Shown: positions 1 to 7,530 of the stretch, one piece after another
Layout of the letters: each line of letters begins with the position of its first letter
Position numbering within the stretch: position 1 is the first letter of the stretch
Source of the DNA: CAYGUK01 sp964352985
GTDB taxonomy: Bacteria; Pseudomonadota; Gammaproteobacteria; JAHCLG01
Reading direction: 5' to 3'
Assembly: GCA_964352985.1 (NCBI GenBank)
Contig: CAYGUK010000004.1
Location: 9,938-73,937, forward strand
Length of the DNA: 64,000 nucleotides
Made by a program: the position numbers and the translations under genes
Notes under the pieces: model-generated
Told to the model about the DNA's origin: nothing
The model's input: the letters and a program-made list of their open reading frames with translations, nothing else
The model's database searches: none

Positions 1-339
1 AAAATAACATAGTTGCATAAAATACTTTTGGACTATTGCGAAAGTTGAAATAATATTAAATATTAATAATATATAATCTTTGAAATAAGGAAGACCAACT
101 CGATCAGATAATAATTCTTTAAGTGAAGGGAGTTCGATTTCTACCCACTGTTTTCTAATTACAATAAAAATTTCGTGGCAACACTGAACTTGATAATTTT
201 TCAATTCAGATGGATTTTTTTCAGTTTTTTGTTTTTGATACAAATCAAAATTATGTTGAAATATATTTTGAAGCTCACTGAAACAACTCTCTAATATTGA
301 AGTTTTTTCATCATCATTTAAATCACTTAATTTTGGCAT
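1..339 (-). CDS. Partial unknown protein, cut by the window edge
   Basis: Reading leftwards from an ATG at 339, an open frame of 113 codons runs off the window without a stop. The product begins MPKLSDLNDDEKTSILESCF and is mostly polar and charged. From about residue 88 to the edge it becomes hydrophobic (KDYILLIFNIISTFAIVQ), which could be a membrane helix or a buried helix. Three cysteines occur in the visible part. I recognise no family. The ribosome site before the ATG is weak. The gene follows serC on the same strand after about 156 bases, so it is probably a separate unit. That it is a real gene rests on the uninterrupted frame at this AT content, which is moderate support. Confidence 0.5.
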   Translation of the reverse strand, partial: MPKLSDLNDDEKTSILESCFSELQNIFQHNFDLYQKQKTEKNPSELKNYQVQCCHEIFIVIRKQWVEIELPSLKELLSDRVGLPYFKDYILLIFNIISTFAIVQKYFMQLCYF

Positions 340-495
340 AATTACAATATTTGTTGTTCGTTTTTATAAACGACAAATAGTATCTATTATATTTACAATG
401 ATTAAATGAATTTTTCTTTGGAGCACGAAGAAGAATTTTTTTGTCCTTTGTAATTTCAAATAACTAACTAGAATAAATTTTGTAAAAAAAAGAAC

Positions 496-1566
496 TTATA
501 ATTTAAAAGATGACATAAAAGCAGCTAACGCTTTAACAGCCTCTAAACTAACACCATTATAAATACTAGCCCGAATGCCACCTTTAACAGCATGCCCTTT
601 TAAAAAATAAAGATTTTTTTGTTCAGCGAGATTTAAAAATTTTAATTCATCCTCGGGGGTAGGCAAATTAAAAGTAATATTCATACGTGAACGACATGAT
701 TGATCAACTTTAGATTGATAAATTGGATTATTATCTATGATATCATAAAGCATAGTTGATTTTTGATGATTTATCTTTTCCATAGCAGATACTCCACCCT
801 GGCCTTTTAACCATCTCAATAACAGTAACGTAATATACCAAGGAAAAACTGGAGGCGTTACTAATAATGAATTTAGTTGAATTTGTTTTTTATAGTCAAA
901 AACTAAGGGCACAATTGCTTGTTGATCGACAAGATCTTTTCGAACGATAACAATGGTTAGTCCAGCTATTCCCGCATTTTTTTGACACCCAGCAAAAATC
1001 AAACCAAATCGACTAATATCAATCGGATAAGCTAAAAAGTTAGATGTCATGTCGCAAACTAATGGTACATCATTAACATTAGGAGGTTGAAAAAACTCAA
1101 TTCCTTCTATTGTTTCATTTCCGGTATAATAAAAATATTGTGCTTTTGGATTTAATTGCCAAGTCTCTATTGGTGGAATAGTTAACAAATCGCTTTCTTG
1201 ATATTCAGCCACAACATTCACATTACCGTACTTTTGAGCTTCAATACTCGCGACTTTTGACCAAAATCCTGTTATAAGAAAATCTACATCTTGATTAGAA
1301 CCTAATAAGTTCATTGGAATGGCTGAAAATTGTGCTCGCGCACTACTGGATAAAAATAAAATCCTATAATCTTCAGGAACCTTAAGTAATTCACGAAGTA
1401 ACGATTCACTCTCATCAACTACATCCTGAAACATCGGCGTGCGATGTGAGACTTCCATTACTGAGTAACCGAGATTCTGCCAATTAAGTAATTCGGCTTG
1501 AGCTTGTTGCAAAACTTCTAAAGGTAAAGCAGCAGGTCCTGCGCTAAAATTATATACGCGTTCCAT
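496..1566 (-). CDS. serC: Phosphoserine aminotransferase SerC
   Basis: PLP-dependent aminotransferase that converts 3-phosphohydroxypyruvate and glutamate to phosphoserine and 2-oxoglutarate in serine synthesis; the same enzyme acts in pyridoxal phosphate synthesis. At 356 aa it is close to the E. coli length of 362. It opens with the family signature VYNFSAGPAALP, has the early motif EVSHRT, and carries the PLP lysine in GCQKNAGIAG near residue 197. The C-terminal KGGIRASIYNGVS matches the family's substrate-binding end. The start lies 2 bases after the gyrA stop, so the two genes are co-transcribed and serC probably depends on the gyrA promoter. Nothing is truncated. Confidence 0.96.
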   Translation of the reverse strand: MERVYNFSAGPAALPLEVLQQAQAELLNWQNLGYSVMEVSHRTPMFQDVVDESESLLRELLKVPEDYRILFLSSSARAQFSAIPMNLLGSNQDVDFLITGFWSKVASIEAQKYGNVNVVAEYQESDLLTIPPIETWQLNPKAQYFYYTGNETIEGIEFFQPPNVNDVPLVCDMTSNFLAYPIDISRFGLIFAGCQKNAGIAGLTIVIVRKDLVDQQAIVPLVFDYKKQIQLNSLLVTPPVFPWYITLLLLRWLKGQGGVSAMEKINHQKSTMLYDIIDNNPIYQSKVDQSCRSRMNITFNLPTPEDELKFLNLAEQKNLYFLKGHAVKGGIRASIYNGVSLEAVKALAAFMSSFKL

Positions 1567-1568
1567 AA

Positions 1569-4127
1569 TTAATGCTCAGTGACCTCATCTTCTTCATCCA
1601 AATCATCCTCAACACGAGAAATATCAACTAAGTTTTCACCTTCAGATAAATTAATTAATCTTACGCCTTGGGTATTACGACCGACCTTGGAGATTTCATC
1701 AACACGCGTTCTCACCATCGTACCATGATCGCTAATGAGCATCACTTCAAGACCAGGGAATACTTGAACAGCACTTACAACAGGGCCATTTCTGTCTGTT
1801 ACTTGTATAGAGATAACACCTTGGCCGCCGCGTCCCGAAACTCGATAATCTTCAAGTGGTGTGCGCTTACCATAACCATGTTGAGTACCGGTTAAAATTG
1901 AGCCACCTTCACATACAATTATTAAGCTAATGACGCTTTGACCTTCTTGCAATTTGATACCACGAACACCATGGGCATTTCTACCCATTGAGCGCACAGT
2001 TTCTTCGTTAAATCGAATCACTTTGCCAGCATCACTAAATAACATGACATCATCATTGCCTTTCGTAATTGCAACACCGACTAACTCTTCTTTATCAGAA
2101 AGATTTATGGCGATTAAACCACTGGGTCGTTGACGAGAAAATTCTGTTAAAGGGACTTTTTTGACAGTACCTTGTGAAGTAGCCATAAAAACATAGTGAT
2201 CTTCAGTATATTCATTAATCGCCAATATTGTTGTGATATATTCGTTATGTGCTAAGGGTAATAAATTGATTATCGGTTTACCACGTGAAGTGCGCGAAGC
2301 TTGAGGAATTTGATAAGTCTTCAACCAGTAGACTTTTCCAGCACTTGAAAAACATAAAATGGTATCATGCGTGCTAGCGATTAACATATTTTGAACGTAA
2401 TCTTCGTCTTTAACGCTTGTCGCCGCTTTGCCGCGACCACCACGACGTTGCGCTTGATATTGATCTAGTCCTTGTGATTTAACATAACCTTTGCGTGAAA
2501 GGGTCACAACCACATTTTCATCAACAATTAAATCTTCTAAAGTTAAATCTTGTTTACTACTGTGAATTTCAGTTCTTCTAGGATCTGCAAACTGTTTTTT
2601 GACATCAAGTAATTCTTCAGTCATCACTTCCATTAAACGTTTAGGTGACGCTAAAATCCCAAGTAATGCCTCAATTTCATTTAACAATTGTTTATATTCT
2701 TGAATAATTTTATCTTGTTCTAACCCTGTTAAGCGGTGCAAGCGCAAATCTAAAATCGCTTGTGCTTGAACAGGTGATAAACGATATTCGTTATCATGTA
2801 ACCCAAACATGCTATCTAAATCTTCAGGTCGACAAACGTCACTTCCGGCTCGGGATAACATATCAGCGACTAAACCAGCTTGCCAAGTTTTTGCTAATAG
2901 TTTAGATTTTGCTTCGTTAGGTGTCGGTGATGCTTTGATTAACGTAATCATTTCATCGATATTTACTAAAGCAACGCCTAATCCCTCTAAAATATGAGCG
3001 CGTTCTCTTGCTTTACGTAATTCAAATACCGTTCGTCTAGTAATCACTTCTTGACGATGACCGATAAAAGCATCTAACAGTTGTTTTAAATTTAAAGTTT
3101 TGGGTTGACCATCTTGAAGCGCAACAATATTAATCCCAAAAACACTTTCCATTTGAGTTTGTGAAAATAAATTATTTAAAATTATTTCCGCATTTTCACC
3201 TCGACGAATTTCAATAACGACTCGCATTCCAGATTTATCTGATTCATCACGGAGATTAGAGATACCTTCAATTCTTTTATCTTTCACAAGTTCTGCAATT
3301 TTTTCTATTAACTTTGCTTTATTAACTTGATAGGGTAGCTCATGAATAATAATTGCTTGCTTTTTTGATTTTTCATCAGTTTCAATTTCTGTGCGTGCTC
3401 GAACATATATACGACCACGCCCAGTACGATAGGCTTCAACAATACCTGCTCGTCCATTAATGATACCAGCTGTGGGAAAATCAGGGCCGGGAATATAATC
3501 AAATAATTTATTAATCTCGATATCAGGATTTTGAATGATTGCTATACAACCATCAATTACTTCACCTAAATTATGAGGTGGAATATTTGTTGCCATCCCA
3601 ACTGCAATGCCAGATGAACCATTGACTAATAAATTGGGAATACGAGTTGGTAAAACACGAGGGACAAATTCGGTGCCATCATAGTTTGCATCAAAATCAA
3701 CCGTATCTTTCTCAAGATCAGCTAATAAACTATGAGTTATTTTTGCCATTCGAACTTCGGTATAACGCATTGCCGCAGGAGAATCACCATCAACTGATCC
3801 AAAGTTTCCTTGACCATCAACTAACATGTAACGCATAGTAAAAGGCTGAGCCATGCGAACAATAGTATCGTAAACTGCACCTTCACCATGAGGATGATAT
3901 TTACCAATCACATCACCAACTACCCTCGCCGATTTTTTGTGAGGCTTATTTGCTTCATTTCCCAAAACATGCATTGCGAACAAGACACGTCGATGTACTG
4001 GCTTTAAACCATCACATACACTAGGTAAGGCTCTCCCGACAATTACACTCATAGCATAATCTAAATAGGATTGTTTTAATTCTTCCTCAATTGTGACTTG
4101 AGTTATTTCTTTTGCCATATTACTCAT
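1569..4127 (-). CDS. gyrA: DNA gyrase subunit A
   Basis: Breakage-reunion subunit of the A2B2 type II topoisomerase that introduces negative supercoils. It is 852 aa, slightly shorter than E. coli GyrA (875). The N-terminal domain aligns without gaps to E. coli numbering: the catalytic tyrosine falls at Tyr122 (AAMRYTEVRM) and Asp87 is kept. The C-terminal beta-pinwheel carries the GyrA box QRRGGRG, which separates gyrase A from ParC. The acidic tail ends LDEEDEVTEH. Odd point: the quinolone-resistance region reads HPHGEGAVYD where E. coli has HPHGDSAVYD, so residues 82 and 83 are Glu and Gly. ATG codons at positions 1 and 4 are both possible starts and neither has a clear ribosome site. It leads a gyrA-serC operon. 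Confidence 0.98.
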   Translation of the reverse strand: MSNMAKEITQVTIEEELKQSYLDYAMSVIVGRALPSVCDGLKPVHRRVLFAMHVLGNEANKPHKKSARVVGDVIGKYHPHGEGAVYDTIVRMAQPFTMRYMLVDGQGNFGSVDGDSPAAMRYTEVRMAKITHSLLADLEKDTVDFDANYDGTEFVPRVLPTRIPNLLVNGSSGIAVGMATNIPPHNLGEVIDGCIAIIQNPDIEINKLFDYIPGPDFPTAGIINGRAGIVEAYRTGRGRIYVRARTEIETDEKSKKQAIIIHELPYQVNKAKLIEKIAELVKDKRIEGISNLRDESDKSGMRVVIEIRRGENAEIILNNLFSQTQMESVFGINIVALQDGQPKTLNLKQLLDAFIGHRQEVITRRTVFELRKARERAHILEGLGVALVNIDEMITLIKASPTPNEAKSKLLAKTWQAGLVADMLSRAGSDVCRPEDLDSMFGLHDNEYRLSPVQAQAILDLRLHRLTGLEQDKIIQEYKQLLNEIEALLGILASPKRLMEVMTEELLDVKKQFADPRRTEIHSSKQDLTLEDLIVDENVVVTLSRKGYVKSQGLDQYQAQRRGGRGKAATSVKDEDYVQNMLIASTHDTILCFSSAGKVYWLKTYQIPQASRTSRGKPIINLLPLAHNEYITTILAINEYTEDHYVFMATSQGTVKKVPLTEFSRQRPSGLIAINLSDKEELVGVAITKGNDDVMLFSDAGKVIRFNEETVRSMGRNAHGVRGIKLQEGQSVISLIIVCEGGSILTGTQHGYGKRTPLEDYRVSGRGGQGVISIQVTDRNGPVVSAVQVFPGLEVMLISDHGTMVRTRVDEISKVGRNTQGVRLINLSEGENLVDISRVEDDLDEEDEVTEH

Positions 4128-4317
4128 CTTGTCTTTAAACTACCCTTTATTTGGCCAATCCTCATATTTTAACATACTTCCTCATGAGACGCCCATATTT
4201 TCGCTGTGGTTTAATTTGAGGATTCAGTATATTTTTTTAACAATCACTATTTCATCTCTTGAAAAGAAATAAATCAAATAAAAATATAATGTATGTATTT
4301 ATTGTCATTTTCTCTTT

Positions 4318-4347
4318 TTAACATCCTTCAGATATTTTGTCTATAAT
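4318..4347 (+). promoter_or_regulatory. Sigma-70-type promoter for the Tudor-knot/ankyrin gene
   Basis: A -35 box TTAACA (4318-4323; consensus TTGACA) and a perfect -10 box TATAAT (4342-4347) are separated by 18 bases. The expected transcription start is near 4354. This rules out the upstream in-frame start at 4337, which would lie inside the promoter, and supports translation from 4388. Confidence 0.6.
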
Positions 4348-4387
4348 AAAGATGGTGTTAATTCAGTTAGCAGCCAACGGAGCAAGC

Positions 4388-5773
4388 ATGATGACAAAAT
4401 ATTTATATTTTCTCTTTAGCATTTTGTTACTCACCTATTCTTTTGTAACTTATGCGAAAAAGGCAACTACTTTACAGGTGGGCGACAAGGTACTAGTGGA
4501 GTGGCAACAAAAATGGTATCCAGCTGAGATTGTTGCAAAGGGAAAATATAAATGGAAAATTCATTATGATGGTTATAGTAATAGTTGGGACGAGTGGGTA
4601 GATGAACAGCGTATAAAGCCTCAAGTTAAAACCCAAAATTCTCAACAATCTTCATCTTTACAAAAAAACTTTTTATTAGAAGAAATTGTTGAAGTAAAGT
4701 GGCATGGTTATTGGTATCCGGCAAAAATATTAAGAAAAGATAAGGTAGATCAGTTTTATATTCATTTTATTGGTATGAGTGATCAATGGAATGAATGGGT
4801 TGGATTTGATCGTATCCGAAAAAAACAAGCAAGCCAATCTGAAAATAAAAAATCAACAACTTCAACAAATGAATATCAATATAAAAAAGGTGAAACTGTT
4901 AAAGTAAAATGGAAAAATGCTTGGTATCGAGCGAAAATTATCGAAACTAAAAATGAAGCATGGAAAGTTCATTTCATAGGTTATTCAAATAAGTGGGATC
5001 AATGGGTTACTCGTCACCGTATTCGGACAAATGATTTTCGCAGACCTCAATACGAGCCTGTTATACACTCACACAAATTAGATTTAGGATTAAATCAAAT
5101 TGTTATAGCTGAATGGAATGGTAAATGGTTTCCTGCGAAAGTAATCGAAAAAAGTTCAGACAAATGGAAGGTGCATTACATAGGCTATGATAATTATTGG
5201 AATGAATGGCTAGATAGTGGTCGAATACAAATTATTGGTAAAACAAGTGTTCAATCAAAAAATAAATTAAATCCCCAAATTAAACAATTTTTTCAAGCTG
5301 CCAAAAATAATAATCTTCAAGAATTAGAATATTTAATAAATCAGGGCATAAAAATTGATAGCAAAAATCTACAAGGCGCAACAATTTTGCATATTGCGGT
5401 TAAAAATAAAAATCAACCTTTAGTTGCTTTTATATTAGCGCAAGGTGCCGATATTAATCATCAAGATGCGCACTCGCAAACAGCATTAATGTGGGCAGCT
5501 AGTCTTTGGGATTGGAACTTAGTGAAGTATTTATTAAAAAATAACGCTAACCCTAATTTGGGACGATCAGCTCTTTATTATGCAATTCAATCTGGCCAAG
5601 TTGAAATTGTAAAATTATTTATTGCAAAAGGTATTAATGTCAATCATGAACTCGTACCAGGTCTAACACCATTACAACTTGCTGAAAATTTTCATCAAAA
5701 AAATATTATTCATTTGTTGATAGATGCTGGCGCTATTAATACTAAACAATTAGAACACAATATAAAAAAATAA
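4388..5773 (+). CDS. Secreted protein with four Tudor-knot/chromo-barrel repeats and ankyrin repeats
   Basis: A 461-aa protein with three parts. Residues 1-23 form a signal peptide (MMTKYLYFLF then hydrophobic to TYA/KK). Residues about 30-78, 98-145, 168-213 and 236-283 are four copies of a barrel with the pattern WYPAxI, W+(I/V)H(Y/F)xGYSNxW(D/N)(E/Q)WV and a final RI. This is the hallmark of the Tudor-knot/chromo-barrel fold of eukaryotic MRG15/Esa1/MOF proteins. From about residue 298 to 452 there are four to five ankyrin repeats, such as GATILHIAVKN and QTALMWAASL. The start at 4388 has GGAG at 4379-4382. No direct function can be assigned. The domain mix suggests binding a host protein or nucleic acid, or an envelope role; secretion beyond the periplasm is not shown. 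It is a single-gene unit convergent with sodC. Confidence 0.85.
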   Translation: MMTKYLYFLFSILLLTYSFVTYAKKATTLQVGDKVLVEWQQKWYPAEIVAKGKYKWKIHYDGYSNSWDEWVDEQRIKPQVKTQNSQQSSSLQKNFLLEEIVEVKWHGYWYPAKILRKDKVDQFYIHFIGMSDQWNEWVGFDRIRKKQASQSENKKSTTSTNEYQYKKGETVKVKWKNAWYRAKIIETKNEAWKVHFIGYSNKWDQWVTRHRIRTNDFRRPQYEPVIHSHKLDLGLNQIVIAEWNGKWFPAKVIEKSSDKWKVHYIGYDNYWNEWLDSGRIQIIGKTSVQSKNKLNPQIKQFFQAAKNNNLQELEYLINQGIKIDSKNLQGATILHIAVKNKNQPLVAFILAQGADINHQDAHSQTALMWAASLWDWNLVKYLLKNNANPNLGRSALYYAIQSGQVEIVKLFIAKGINVNHELVPGLTPLQLAENFHQKNIIHLLIDAGAINTKQLEHNIKK

Positions 5774-5780
5774 TTCATAT

Positions 5781-5805
5781 ATTAAATGAAACTAATTCAT
5801 TTAAT
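5781..5805. terminator. AT-rich stem-loop between convergent genes
   Basis: A perfect 10-bp inverted repeat (ATTAAATGAA / TTCATTTAAT) with a 5-base loop lies between the ankyrin gene and sodC and overlaps the sodC stop. It could end transcription from both sides. It is AT-rich and lacks a clear T tract, so the terminator role is tentative. Confidence 0.35.
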
Positions 5806-6300
5806 GACACCACAAGCCAATCGTGGTCCACCACCACCTAGTTTTTGAGGTTTATCAGAATAATTGTCACCATACAAATGAATCATCAAACTATGCCCTT
5901 TTACCATCGCTAACGTTAATTTTGGCGCGACTATAGGCGTTGAATCTTCACCCTTTTTATTAATGTAAAGAACAGGCAAATCACCAAGATGCCCATTAAC
6001 ATTATAAGGTCCTAAATGCTGATTCGTTTTTGTTGGATCTAAATGTCCGCCGGCACTTAGACCTTCTTGACCACAATCAGGATGAACGTGAACATGAAAT
6101 CCATGTAACCCAGGAGGTAAGTCTTTAAGATGCGGTATAATCATTAAACCAAAATGGCTATTTTCTAAAGTAATAGATCCTACTGATTTATTATGGTCAT
6201 GCTGGGTGACAATTCTCATTGACACATTAATCGTCGAATTAGCTTTCGATAATGTAATTAAACTAAGACTTAAAATAATAAAGATTATTAAATTTTTCAT
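5797..6300 (-). CDS. sodC: Periplasmic Cu/Zn superoxide dismutase SodC
   Basis: Converts superoxide to hydrogen peroxide and oxygen in the periplasm. At 167 aa with a signal peptide (residues 1-20, ending SKA/NS) it fits bacterial SodC. The copper histidines are visible in GFHVHVHPDC, the zinc/copper region in GGHLDP...QHLGP...NGHLGDLP, and the last copper histidine in LMIHLYGDNYSD. The C-terminal GGGGPRLACGVI holds the active-site arginine and the second disulfide cysteine. In intracellular bacteria this enzyme typically protects against the host oxidative burst. It follows a lipoprotein gene on the same strand after 66 bases that contain a strong stem-loop, so it may be separately controlled. 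Confidence 0.95.
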   Translation of the reverse strand: MKNLIIFIILSLSLITLSKANSTINVSMRIVTQHDHNKSVGSITLENSHFGLMIIPHLKDLPPGLHGFHVHVHPDCGQEGLSAGGHLDPTKTNQHLGPYNVNGHLGDLPVLYINKKGEDSTPIVAPKLTLAMVKGHSLMIHLYGDNYSDKPQKLGGGGPRLACGVIK

Positions 6301-6314
6301 ACTTTACCCAACAT

Positions 6315-6345
6315 AATAAACCTCTATTTTTGTTAGAGGTTTATT
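6315..6345 (-). terminator. Perfect 12-bp stem-loop before sodC
   Basis: AATAAACCTCTA (6315-6326) and TAGAGGTTTATT (6334-6345) are exact reverse complements around a 7-base loop. It lies between the lipoprotein gene and sodC, which are read the same way. It could end the lipoprotein transcript or act as a leader structure for sodC, whose ATG is 15 bases further on. There is no long T tract, so which role it plays is open. Confidence 0.5.
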
Positions 6346-6366
6346 ATTTCTGATATTTAATTAAAA

Positions 6367-6984
6367 CTAAATTTCTGTTGTACCCGGTTTTGATTGGTTA
6401 GATTTTAGTTTCTGAACATTCTTTACTTGAGTTTTTTCTTTTGTCGTTGATATTGTTGTCTGATGTTGAGCTTTACTCTTATGTTCAAATTTATATTTGT
6501 GCTTTAATCCATTATTTTTTTCTGATACGTAAACCCGGAATGAATCTAGTGTCATTTGAGCCTTATCTTTGCGTTGCAAAACGCCTTGCTCAAATGAACT
6601 TACATCATGTCCTGGTTTAGTTGCATTTTTATTTTGTTTGCTGGATTGATTATAGTTACCAAAAGAACTCGGTGGCGCTTTTTTAATTTTATATTGTCCA
6701 GTCGGATAGGTTGCATTTGGATTATAATTCGGTTGTGTTGAGGGTTGATTGTTCCCCCCATAAGGACGATAGACTTGGCCTTGAGGAGTTTGATGCATGT
6801 GTTGTTGGTGTGGGGAGTTTTCATTTTGATACATGTGATCTGGTGATAAATTCTCTAAATGTGCAGGCCGATTAACATCTGGCACTACATCCGTCGCAGA
6901 ACCTCTCGTGCCCCAAATATCTTGTAACGAGCTACAACCACAAAGGACCATAGCCATACCAATTATGATTAACCAATTTCTCAT
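6367..6984 (-). CDS. Asn/Gln/Pro-rich lipoprotein of unknown function
   Basis: A 205-aa predicted lipoprotein. The signal sequence MRNWLIIIGMAMVLCGC ends in a lipobox (LCGC), which places the lipidated cysteine at residue 17. The mature chain is low-complexity and probably disordered: residues about 45-125 are rich in Asn, Gln, Pro, His and Tyr (YRPYGGNNQPSTQPNYNP). The C-terminal part is lysine-rich and basic (KHKYKFEHKSKAQ). It has no catalytic motif and I recognise no family. The basic tail could bind peptidoglycan or lipopolysaccharide, which is speculation. It diverges from the acidic protein gene at 7140. Confidence 0.75.
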   Translation of the reverse strand: MRNWLIIIGMAMVLCGCSSLQDIWGTRGSATDVVPDVNRPAHLENLSPDHMYQNENSPHQQHMHQTPQGQVYRPYGGNNQPSTQPNYNPNATYPTGQYKIKKAPPSSFGNYNQSSKQNKNATKPGHDVSSFEQGVLQRKDKAQMTLDSFRVYVSEKNNGLKHKYKFEHKSKAQHQTTISTTKEKTQVKNVQKLKSNQSKPGTTEI

Positions 6985-7139
6985 TTTCTATCCCTACCCT
7001 TTAATTAATGATAACTATCAGTTTGATTGTATAACATCTTGTTTCCAAAGCTAAGACCTAATTCAAAATAAAGTCTAGATTGTTTAATCATTCTGTCTTA
7101 GACTATAGTTTTATTGCTGTTCTCGAGGAAGTTGACAAT

Positions 7140-7529
7140 ATGTCTGAGCTTGATCGAATTGCTTTTGTCATAAAACCCACTGAGCTCATGTATGAGTGGA
7201 TCCAAAATCTCCCCCAAGATAATTCTGATATTACGTTAGAAGATCTACGTGAAGATTGTACTGTCTTATTACTACCTGCTTATGAAGATGATGATGAAAT
7301 TTGGGATTATTTTGAAGAAATATATCAAGAAATTTTTGAAAGTGAGCTTGAGTCATGGACTTATGATGAAGATAAATGGCCAACAGAGAGAAGTCTTGAA
7401 AACTTCAACGCCTGGTTTGATATTGAACAACACAATATGGTAATTGATTTAGCAAATATTGATGAATTAGCCAATACAGAAGATGATAATAATAACGCTT
7501 CTTCTGTTGAATTACTTGATCAGCAATAA
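7140..7529 (+). CDS. Conserved acidic protein of unknown function
   Basis: A 129-aa soluble, very acidic protein (EDDDEIWDYFEEIYQEIFESELESW). The start at 7140 (MSELDRIAFVIKP) is chosen over 7080 because GAGGAAG lies about 9 bases upstream and the extra N-terminal residues look non-coding. Blocks such as LTLEDLREDCT-like ITLEDLREDCTVLLLP and WPTERSLENFNAWFDIE look like a conserved gammaproteobacterial hypothetical family, but I cannot name it. There is no signal peptide or membrane segment. It converges on fadD with a 1-base gap. Confidence 0.75.
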   Translation: MSELDRIAFVIKPTELMYEWIQNLPQDNSDITLEDLREDCTVLLLPAYEDDDEIWDYFEEIYQEIFESELESWTYDEDKWPTERSLENFNAWFDIEQHNMVIDLANIDELANTEDDNNNASSVELLDQQ

Positions 7530-7530
7530 A

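Noticed and set aside
352..374. Short hairpin TCGTTT/AAACGA as the gyrA-serC terminator
   Set aside because: The stem is short and AT-rich, no T tract follows on the minus strand, and it lies more than 100 bases after serC.
2809..3838. Plus-strand and out-of-phase frames inside gyrA
   Set aside because: They lie antisense or in shifted frames within a well-conserved gene and show no own ribosome sites or domains.
4337..4387. Upstream start of the Tudor-knot/ankyrin gene
   Set aside because: It lies inside the predicted promoter and would put extra residues before a clean signal peptide; GGAG supports the start at 4388.
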